NCBI GenBank assembly: GCA_000149265.1
Contig: CH003021.1
Span: 1,012,462 to 1,076,461, forward strand
Direction: 5' to 3'
Length of the DNA: 64,000 nucleotides
From: Ciona savignyi
Taxonomy: Eukaryota > Chordata > Ascidiacea > Phlebobranchia > Cionidae
The notes below the pieces were generated by a model. The model was not told the origin of the DNA, made no database searches, and worked only from the letters and a program-made list of their open reading frames with translations. The position numbers were made by a program, and so were the translations under genes. Below are positions 44,873-56,800 of the stretch, one piece after another. Position 1 is the stretch's first letter; each line of letters begins with the position of its first letter.

Positions 44873-47800
44873 GTAAGTTTCATTGTTTTCCTTATTTCTG
44901 AATTTAAATAATGTGTTTATGTTTGTCTTTCATCGCATTGAATGTTTACATAAAAAAACAATGCGCGTATGTTTTAACAATACGTGTATCCACAAGTGCA
45001 GTTTGAGTTAACTAACCGGTTTAATTTTACAAATCAGCCAACACAATAAAATCCATTTGAATTCTCTTAAAGCAACACGTCGTCAGTAAGTTAACGAATT
45101 TGGTGAAGTTAAATAGAGGTATATTTTATCACTTTCTTATAGCGGATACCAGTGTCATGTAAACTACGTCGGTCAGGACTTTATGCATGATTGGTGGATC
45201 TTCATATACATATTATGCAAATGGATTACAGAAGTATAGTAAATGCATGTATCCAGGTGGAAATTAAGTTTCACTATTATTACATAGTTGGAATGCCGAG
45301 CATCTGACGCTTTTAAATGCCTTATATTTAAAGGACAAAAGCACGCCTAAATTCGTTTTGTGTTGTAAATAATAGCTGCTATCATGTACCACCATAGAGC
45401 ATATACAATCCATCCGTAGTGAAGCTGGAATGTTATTCGGCGAGCTTTAAACTGAAATGGGAGAGGGTGGACGCGATTTGTTTACACTGTATGTCTAATG
45501 TTACATGTGTGTGTCGGCAACACCAATTCCTAGTCACAAAGCTTGGCTCTCTGCCGCATTGACAACTTAACAGAAGGGACGCAATGTCTAATATCACTAC
45601 GTTGTTTTTAACTGGCGTTCGAAGCAGTATAATCGACGTTTCACATCGTGGCGCCGTAGGTTTGTGCCAACGTTCTCCAGCGATCAAGGGAACGGTTTAA
45701 GTTTAATAGAAACTTTTCTCGCCGTTCGAAGTTACGCTATATGTTAAATTTCATAGGAGAATAAAAAACGCTGATGTAGTGTTTATCAACGAATATCCAT
45801 CATAGGTAAGCCTGGTAACTGCGTCTGCACTTGGTAAATAAATGGTCATATTGGATCATGTTCTTTTCCAAAACCAAAAAATACAACTTAGTGGCGGGGC
45901 GCCGCGAGCGTGATACGCTTCGCTGATCTCAGACAGCATTGTCTGAAATCAGGAGCACAATGCGACGACATAATAGAAAGTGCGAAATCGTAACGGTGGT
46001 AAACGATCGGCTTACCACACGTGCAGGTAACTTTATAACAGGAAAAAGTAATATATACAAGTTTTTAACCCAGGTATGTATTTGAGAGAGAAAGGAAATT
46101 GAGAATATAGAACCGATACAGAACATATGCATATACGATAACCACCTGCAAAGAAAATTTTATAATTTTTAAATTTGGCGTGCTTTTTTATTTCTTGCGT
46201 TTAGACATTTTCACTGGAACCGCCTAATTGTTATTACTACGTCAAAAATCGATCACGATTTACGTCTCGTGCGGTCTTAAACTACCTTTTCAATTGCCAA
46301 TATTTTACGACACTATCAGTATTAATTGACTATGACTGCCAATCGTTATAGCAGGCCACAGGCATTCAAAGAACGAAGATAGAACACGAGGAGAAAGTTG
46401 ATTTGAGTATAGTGTAATACATGCGTAATTGTGAGTCACGTGTATTTCGTTAACTTACGGCTTACAGTAAAGTTCTAATTTTAGTATTGTAAATATGAGA
46501 CAGGGTAGAACTAGTATTTTATATAACTTTCAGTTTGTGTAGAATCCTGTATATAAGAATGGCGGTACTACGGCTTATTTAATCAACCAAGAATTAGTGG
46601 TATAAAGTTCTGTCTACAGCTCAACCAACAAGACTATATAAATATATATATCAGATATAGATATCTAGTATATAGTGTGAATAGTAAAACTTATAAATTT
46701 CAAATGTTTGCCAATATTAATATTTAAACCTACCCATAACGAGTCCGTAATTGGTATCGTATGTTAATACGTATAAGCCTCCTGTATACTATGCCGCCTA
46801 TTTATACGGGTGTAGCCTACCTTGGTAGTAACAAGATTACTTAGAACTTGTGGTTATGAAATTTTGGCACGACTCTATGCTTAGGAGTGCGTACTTTCGT
46901 TCTTAACATACTACGTAGTAAAGAGTAATGACGTCAAAGTTTAAAGTTGATGAACGTACTCACGAAAACTTTACATACACGTGTGTAATGAAGTGAACCA
47001 ACATTTTTTGTGTTGACTTTATTGTGTTAATAAGATGATTTTAACAATGGCAGTTAACTTTGCCGTAAATTAAAGCAATTTTACCCGCGGGACATAGCAA
47101 TATATGTGCTCTGCGAAGGTTAGTAATCATATCACAAACGAAGCGTTTTGAGTTCGTAACTTTTCGGTTTAGCGCTAATTATTGAAAACCCGCGCCAACA
47201 GCTGCAGAACAGCAAAAACTAAGAGACCATCGGGATACATGGGGTAGATGTAAGATTAAGAAGAAAACTGTAAGTCAACTAAAATTCGGTTTGGTCAGAA
47301 TATTCTCTTCGGTATGTACCTAGTAGGTATTTTATTACATACCAAACAGCTTAGTTACAGGTTCCACAGTACAACAAAGTAATTGTCGTGGTGTATTCAA
47401 TTACATGTACGCGTATTGAATTTAGCTGAGGTAGACGCCGGTAAGGCAGCGCAGATGAACAGAAGTCAGTTGAAATTAAAAACATGCAACAAACGTGTTT
47501 AAGCTACTTTCTATAGATGAGAAACAATTCATTGTCAGATTTACCTCATAAATTTGCGCCAACACTCTTTATTTTATTGTGAGGTGTAATATTTCAAACA
47601 TGTGAAGATAGTTCACTTTGATGTTTTAACTTTTAAGCATGTGAAGATAGTTAACTTTCTATAAGTTGACCTACTTATTCCTTAACATGGATACGATTTA
47701 TGTGCCCACTGTGGATTGAGATGAACTTTCCTCATTTACAGAACTGTTGTAAATGTTAAAACTGAAATTTAACATTTAAGGGCATTTAAATGGATTACAT

Positions 47801-50800
47801 AATTGACAGTACAGAGCAATCTATTTCACGCAGTATGACGAGGGTATTTTTAAAAACGAATCAATAATTTAGTAAAGAGATTTTTCTAATCAAATACGTC
47901 AAGAGTCGAATGCGTGCTCCATTTGGTCACGAAAGCATGACATGCCGTGCTAAACTGAATTAAATCTGATGATCGTTTGATGAATGCAACATTTGTTTTG
48001 TGCATATTTCAAACTCTCTCGTTAGTGACCACAAAAAGCAACCACAAGTTGCCATTTTACATAGCAAACACGCTGCTTTATTAAACGCATCATATTAGCT
48101 GTGTCTCACTTCTCTCGTCGCTGTGAGCGCCTCATATCTATCATTCTTCGAATTTAATTAAAACATGGCGACAAGCCGAAAACGCTGTCGTTTTTATTGT
48201 CCACCCACTGGGGTGTCCAGGCTTCGTCTGTCGATAATTCCATGAAGCATTTAAACTTCCAAGGCCATTTTTAACACGCAAAATTAAATCAGTATTATCC
48301 TACTGATCTCCCGTGTTTAAGTCCTGTAGACCTCTCACCAAATGCTGCAGTCGCAGTGTGCAGAAGAAATCCGTTTCGCTTGTTCTATACATGTAACTAC
48401 TCCGCACAAATGATGTTGTTAAATTCGTATACGATAAAGTTATAACTAGTCCTAGTATAGTATTTAAGATGTGATTAATTGAAAGTCAGTTAAGGTCGTA
48501 TTATTGTCTGCCACAAATTGGTCGTGTTTTATGCGAGTGTGACATTTAGTTTTGATTTCCCGATATAGTTCGTGTAAGGTACAAAAATGAATTGTCGCTT
48601 ACTAACTTATCTTTAACTATCGATGCACTGCAATATTTTTACCGCCCCATACAACTGAAATAGTTATATTGTTTCCAAGTGATAGTTATACCACATATAA
48701 CTGGATATTATTTTATTAGTAGTAAGCGTAGTAACAAAATTCATGAATAAAACTGAACGTCCGTTGTCGCTGCCGCCTTCTCCTTCGCCGTGTGACATTA
48801 TGACTCCTACGTCACCAATTGAGACGTCATGCTGTCGGTGTCGGCGTGCGAAGAGCGTAAACTCGATATTCCTTCCCGACGATGAACCAAAGAAAAAGTC
48901 GCCTCGTCTACCCAAGCTCGCCTGGTCCGTCTTCAAAGCCAAAGACAAGAGTTTACTAAAAGCAAACTACGTTGACAAGGAGCATATTATATCGCAGAAC
49001 CTTACTAGGGAGACCAAGTCTACTTCATGGCAATTCGTGCCGAGAGATAAAGTCAAACAGTCGAAGCAAGCTCAGTTGACCAGTCGAGCCCCGTTTGTAA
49101 TCACACCCATTGCCTCACCTCGTCAACCAAAGGTTCCAAATGACCAACCTGAAATGGCATCGGTAAACGGACAAGAATCTCGACCTCAAATCACGCTACG
49201 CAAATTTGTGCTGCAAAAGGATGGGATTATTCAACCAAAACCTGGAATCCGAAAGAAAGCATGTAAGTATAAGAACCCTAACACAGGCAATTCGTTGTAC
49301 ATTACAATATTTGGTTATTCTGGTGTACGTATATATGTCTATGTTATAGTATTATAGAAAATCATCATATTTAAAGTGACTTTTGAACATTTTTGTTTAG
49401 TAAGTATGGCTATACCTCTCCTACATTTGTATTGCTGTGCGATTATAGTAGTCAGCTAGTTTCAAGTACCGAACCGATTTCAGTGCAGGCTTGTAATCAC
49501 ATATCACTGAGTGTGGGCCTGGATACTATTGTTGTGTGTTAAGTGCTTTTCACTAGAACCACTTTAATGTTGAAATTATTAGCAAGCTTTCAAACGCCGC
49601 TTCGATATTGCTACGTTTTAGATTTTGCGTCTGCTATAGTTTGTAAGAGTTGTTTGTTTTTTTCGATGGATACCGAAACCACCACGGTTATTACCCTATA
49701 TAAAAAAGCGACATCGCTGGTACCCTCAGTGCTTTGTTTATCCACGAAGTAAGGAAGAAAACGAAATATTTTATGTGTACATTGAGATAATCTATCGGTC
49801 AAATTGATTTGAAACGGGGGGCAAACTAAGCTTTTATTTTTACCGGTAGCTGGCGCTACAGACACACACATGTTTAAATTTTTCGTCTGCCTAAAAATAC
49901 CTTATTACGTATTTGTTTTTCGGTCGCTTAGCATGTGCGAGAACCTGTTGTAGATGTTGACTTCGCTCTGATTTTAATCTTAAACATGTCGTCCTCTAAT
50001 TAATAGTGTTCGAAATAGTATTATGATATGGCATCAAATTTCAGACATGCAGACCATATATGTAAAGGATTTTGAGCATCAAGGGAGTGATGGGTGACAG
50101 ACTTGCCCTACCACCACACATTCAGTTTCGGTGTAGTAAGCCATAAGTTTTAGGCTTGGAATCACAAGTTTATACAGTATTTCTCGTCGTGATTTAGACA
50201 TATTTTATTTACTACTTAAGCTGTAGAGGAGAAATATTAATAGAACAATAGGTCAATAAGCGCGTGGGGATTGCCACTGCGATTGATCGCACATCAAACA
50301 TTTATTATTATTGCTACATCTCTGTACAAGCAAACATTACCATTACTATGACCTTTTTTAACATGGACAAATGAAAATAGTTGTTTGAATTTTTAAGATG
50401 AAAAACCGCCATTGAATTATTGATCAGTCAAACTAAGCCTTGCTGCCAATGTATGTTTGGTAGATTAGAATGCTTGTTTTCATCATACACCCTTACGATT
50501 TACCTTTTGTCATTAAACCTTGTACAAAATTATGAAGCTAGCCGTTTCTGCTATCAGTTGTTTCAATATTGATTTAGCGATCGAACAGAGCTTCTGTGTC
50601 CGGCAATTCTGGTATTAAAACCCACGTACAGTCACTACATAACGTAAAGTTTTGAAAATTAACTTTTATTCGAAGTAAAAACCTCACTTAAAAAATTACA
50701 CATACAGGGCAGTCGTATGTAACCGAGCGTGTTATTAGTACACGAAAACAGATCCTCGATTTCGGTAAACTGTATTAAATACAGGATCCTTGATTCGTAT

Positions 50801-53800
50801 AAAATTTGTATAGTGTGTTTCCATGTTTTCCGAACTTCGAAGGCGAACTTCGGCAGAAATGCTGCATTTAGCTACTTTTAATGTATAACCACTCATAATG
50901 GTAGCTCCAGAAATGACAACAGGGCACGGATTCTTAAGCGATGACGTAAGCTGAGCTTTCGTCACGGCCAAGTCACTTGGGTGGAACGGACAGACGCCGC
51001 GGGCTTGCACATAAAATTCATAGAGGGCGATGAAAGTTAGTCAAAAGTTTAAAATTTAGCACTTTCTTATGATCACTTAGTATATTGTAACATGTTAAAA
51101 CATACTGTGCAATAAATGTATCAACATGTAAATGCGTCCGCGCGACTCTTGCCAATTCCGCTTAAATCGGTTACAGTTTTATGGTTTATATATTTTGCCT
51201 TTTAATCAATTCGTAGAAATTTTAATCAGTTCGTTCTTTGCACAGATTACGTATTGTGCAAATGTGCAGAACTAGTACAACACTCTTAGAATTTGGGATT
51301 TTTAGCAAATCAACAAGTTGTAGATTGTCGTATAAAAAGATAAACGTCTCTAAGCTAGATTGCTAGTAAGAGCGAACAATGTCGTTTGCTAATCTTTAGC
51401 TGAAAGTGAGTCGTTAGGTTACCGCAGGAAACCCACCGGTGCTTGATTAATGTTCTCGCTTTAAATCATCGCATTTTATTAGATGGCCTGAAAATGTACG
51501 GCACGAACACGATTACAAAACTTATTACCGATTTTTCACTTATTTGTTCGATGACCTGTCTGTAGTATGAACTTTTAGTGACACCTTATTACGTATAATA
51601 TCACTTTGCGCGTGTTTGATCGTACCGCAATCGTACACTCTCACTTTTACTTCCTTCGCTTGATATATTGTATGATCAAGGTCACTTGGGTTCATATTAT
51701 TCTGTACACTTGTAGCATTCCTCCACTAAGAAAAAGAACGGCTAATTGCTTTAACAACGCGTGGGTGTGCTTATGCCTTATTTAGCATGAGGTTCACGAG
51801 CGCTTCGCGCCTCTTGTATTGGTGTGGTAGTTAATTGCTAGTTACCTTAGAGCGCATGTGTTTTGAAATTTAATGTACGTTCTGAAAAGATTTTGGTAAA
51901 GTTCTGTCGAAATTACTGCGTATTGGTGCGTTTGCTGTGACTGCTGTGGTAAATACAGTTGACGTACTGTGATTTCTGACAGGTTAAATTATTTTTACAA
52001 AGTGAGTGACCATAGAAATATCCATGGTGGTCTTCATAAGAGTGACGGCTTAGTTTTAAGTGGTCGCTCCATATAACTGAGCACAAATATTCAAGAATGT
52101 TATCCTAACGCCCTCTTTAAAGAGCCCTTAGCTATTGATTGAGTAGATTCATGTTGCAGTTGTAGTTCACCTACCTCAGGAGGCAAGCCGCTGCAGCAGC
52201 ACGTACTGTTAAGCTAGGCCTGTAATTGAATAGCGTTTTCATGGAGAGCTAAGTTTTGTGCAATGCCTTGAAGCCTTCTGTTCTCCAAAATAAATAATTG
52301 TGTTTGTAGTATTTATTTGTGTAAAGATTATTGTGTCTTGGATTCTGTACTCACGTCATTCGGTTTAAGTATCAGTGTTAATTATGTTACGAATATTACT
52401 ACGACTCCATCGGGAGCTATTGAATTTATTTGAACGTTATTTGATAAGCGACGATAATTTTTTTTGACTGGTATGGAAACCATTTGCATTCTAGTTGCAC
52501 TGTAAGTAAATTCAGGCCTTAGGACGACACTAAGTTATAATAATCTGTAGAAAATGCCATAGAAAATACTGAACGATAAAAAAAGTTGACTTATGTAGAA
52601 AGAATTGTTGTTTATATACCCGTTAAACGAATCATACATGTAGTTAATTCTAAAACAGAACTCAAAGTATTTCTTAAATATTCAACGTGTTACTTGTGAA
52701 ACATTCTTGTATAACATAGAACATGCTTATACACCGACAGTATCCGTGGTTAATATTTATATAGCCACTTGTAGTAAAAGTGGCTGGGCTGTACTACCAC
52801 TTTTACGTATATGACATGTTGAGTACTGTGAGTAGCTTACGCAAAGTGTTTCAACATTTCGGTGATATCTACGATACAGTCGTGTTCAAATGTTGAAACA
52901 GTGCAGGTGTTTTTGTTTTGAATTTTATAATAGGTGTATCAGGTTAGTTTATAAATGATGCAAGCTATGTTTCTGTAGCTTGGTGTACCTTATATAGTAG
53001 ATGCTGAATGTGGTTAATCTATTGTTAGACCACTTGCCAATGACCGACGAGTCTTCTATTAGCGATTCTGGTAAGTTTTTTTTTTCGGTCAATATTTATA
53101 TTTTGCCCAACTTTTGGAAGTTTGATTAATATAGAAATATATTCTTATGCTCTTATACTTGCCAGTTCAATACTCTTCTGTCGATCTGTTCTTTACAAAG
53201 GAACCACCCAAGTTTCAACTTTTCGGTCTTTACTTTTTAATGTTTATTTCGTTAGAATTGGATGCGATGCCACCAATGTATCTAGTCCAATTACCATTGA
53301 TTCTTTACCTTCTTGAATGTCGCTTTCTGTCGACATTTTCTAAATAAAGTGAGCATTGCTTTCCGTCTAGACACTTTTTTGCCCGAGCGATTTTCTTTTC
53401 TCCTGTGAACAAAATGTTCATCGATTATAGCATGCAAATGCAACGAATAAGTTTAGCGAGTAGAGATTCACGAAAGGCCGACTTGCAAAGTGATTCAACC
53501 TCCGGTATAAAACCTGTCGCCATCGCTCATAATTTACGTATTCATTTGAAACGAAACTATGTTTCATTTAAAACGAAACTACCCCCTGGAATATACTTTA
53601 TTTTGACTTGATATAGATGCCCACGGTCACCACTGTAAACACCTACTCACAGACGTTCCTCGCTCCCCCGGTCCTCTGGACGGAAGCCTCTATGCCCAAG
53701 TGAAGAAGAACAAGAGGATAGGAACTGACGACTCTGATGATTCAGCGTCTCTTGTTAATAGGTACAGAAATGAATCTTGTATTATCATAATTTAACTTAT

Positions 53801-56800
53801 TTGTTTTAAAGTCTTATTATTCCGTTTTGTCCAAGCAAGCATTTAAACCATGTTTAACTTTATAAAGCAGTTGTTGTGTTCAGTATTTTGTTTTAAAGTT
53901 GATTTCCATTACAGAGACTACGAAGAGATAGTCAAATCCCAAACGAATGAAGCAAACCCAACCACATGTACGAAATTAATGGAGTTGTGTATTTATGTTT
54001 TCCTTTAAGCTGTATTCACATCATAATTTGGTTAACGTTTAGTCGCATGTTTTTCCATGTCTAGTAAATTTACACTTATATAATGTTCATACCTTTTTCT
54101 AGGTGGGTGCATTTTACAAAAGTTGTTTGCAAAATGTCTCACTGCCCTACAAATAACATGTAAAAGATAATACTCAAAACCAGATGTCTATCGCCAATTA
54201 CACGTTTTATATCTCTCGAGAATGTTTTTCTATAGCTTTAGTGTTGTCTGTACAAATAATGTAACGATCAACGCAACGCAATTTCGTTCACGCTCTACAC
54301 TTAATGCCAATATGCTTCCCATGGGTCCATCTGAGTTCATAATACTACTTGTTATGAATTCGTAAAGAAATTAAATTGTATGTATAAAGTGAAACCAAAT
54401 GCTCTCGAATGATATTTTTTTCTAAACCCGCAGTGTAATTAGTTTTTGTTAAAAAAATGTGAAATTTAGTTTTCTCTAATGATAAACGGCTTTAGAAATA
54501 TCCTAATTATTACTCAATATGAACATTAATTTTAGGCTCAAGCACGGAAAATCAAGAGAAGCATCTCACTTTACCTCTGACCTCTCAATCTCACCACGGC
54601 GTCGACCTTTTGCGTGACGTCACGAAAGTCGCAACCTTCCAGTCCGGGGACAAACTAACTTCGCATGGTACTGTTACGTCATCAGAACACTCCGAGGGTC
54701 CAGCAGTGACGACATTGCAGTCATGTTGCGTGGTTTCCACAGAGGCAACTAATGTGGTTACCTCAGTTACATCAGAAATGGAAACTAAAGTAAAAAATCA
54801 AGTTGACATTGAGGAAGATTCCTTTAGTGTATCAGAGAACCTCCGTATCGAAGAAACCGAGTGAGTTACTTTTCGAATTCATTATTAACCCTTTTTTAAA
54901 TGCTGTCGCTAGTTGGCAGTGCTGGGTTGTGCCGGTTCAACCGGGGTCATTGTTGCGAGAACACAGATTATACAAATCTTAAACGTTGCTAAAATCAATA
55001 AATTTTTAGTCAACATTTAACTGGTAGTCATAAGTTCTGAACACTGTATAAAAAAGGTAAACAAAGATTTATAAGCCGTATAAAAATTGGTGCGGCGTAC
55101 CATAAACACATATGTATAGTTGTATTTATGTTACCATGCGTTAATCATTTACAAAATTCATGGTCATAGGCATGCCTGTGCCGACTTGTAGACTAGGTGT
55201 ACATTAGCAAATAGCAGTATAGCAGTATGATCATACTGCTTAAATCATTGTTGACGATTTTAAAAAAAATATCGGATTAATCAGTAGTGACTCAGTGTAC
55301 GCACCAGAGCGCGGTAAATTTTGGTGGCCGTGAAGTCTCAATCGCTTGATTCAATTATACTATTCTCAGCCACCATGAGCCGTCGAATGCTTCAAATACC
55401 GCCTGCTTTGTTTAAGTATTCCCGAACAAACGGCGGTCCGGTTTCGTGTTTTGACGTACCAAGCTTATAACTGATTTGTAGCAGGACTGGCACTTATGTC
55501 TGATCATAGGTTAAATGGATTCGGTTTAGTGACCGCATTAAGAGTTCAGTAATTATGGCTTACCGTATAAGGTGGTAACCGCTCTATTGGGCTAAAACAT
55601 TGATTGTGCGAAAAGTTGGTCATAATTACAGTTAAATCTAATCAGGTATCCTGTGGTGAGCAACTAATGTAGCCAGTTATAGTTTAGTTTTTTGCGTCCA
55701 TTAATACAGATAGTAGGATTTTCACTAAGTAAGCAGGACATTAATGTTTAACAGTGTCATTATGCCAGTCGAGTGAAGCAGTGAGGTGAGTTATGGCAAG
55801 CGTATATTGCCCTAAGTAATAACAACATCGACGTTGCTGCTTAACACGGATAATCTGACGCTTACGTTCCGACAATTTTCATCTACCAGCAATCAATAGA
55901 AGCTCGTCTTACAGCCACAGTCGAACAAAATCGGAAATGAAATGGCGGTTTACGACATCAAGCCATAACACAGTGCTTTATAATACCAACACAGGACAAG
56001 CCAAGCCAAGCGACAAGGGCGACAAATCGAGGGAAATCAATAGCTTTTTACATCAGACTGGGAACGTTGTTTGGACCATGTGCTGGGAAAGTGTCCCACT
56101 GGTAGCGTGCTGCAGATAGCGAAGCGATATAGACAAACACTAGATTGGGAGCAACAGCGTTTTAAGAGCAAGATATAATAATTAGTTCAGTTTGTTCAGT
56201 TAAATAGGTAAAATTGTACTCTCGTTGTATTGCGCCCATATGATGCATATCCTATCTTATCGGAAACGTAAATTGTGTGGCATCAAATCTCATCCCTAGA
56301 GTCTCCCGTATAGTTTGACTCATACTAGGTGCATATCTGGATTCTCTTAACGCTACGAACTTAACTATTTCTGCTGTAAATTATTATTTCGAACCTTACA
56401 TAAGCTAATTGTGTTCTCCGTTGCGTACTTGATTGCTTGGCTTCTGGTTCAATTCAAGACTAATTACAACAATATCCGGTGTTCTTGCTTGTTGCAGTTA
56501 CGTCCGTATATTTAGTAGTCGCGGAACATCTGCTCATACTACATAAAACACGATCACGATTAACGTAACATCTACGTTTTAGCGCGTTGCCATGTGTAAT
56601 TAAAGATAAGCATTTTGTTCCGTAGTTTTTAGCTGTGCCCCACGTAACAAAGTTACTATATACTTATACACTTAGATTGGGTCGATCAATGGTTCTTTTT
56701 CCGTGGTACTTCATAGCTTGGTTCGTGTGAGTTAAATCGTTCAATTCAATCACTTTATCTATGTATCAATGACGTAGGTTGCCGTTTTTAAGCGTTACAC

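Noticed and set aside
45730-45790. Possible tensin exon with a GTAAGC donor
   Set aside because: Of the three frames, two hit early stops and the third ends in TAG at the donor.
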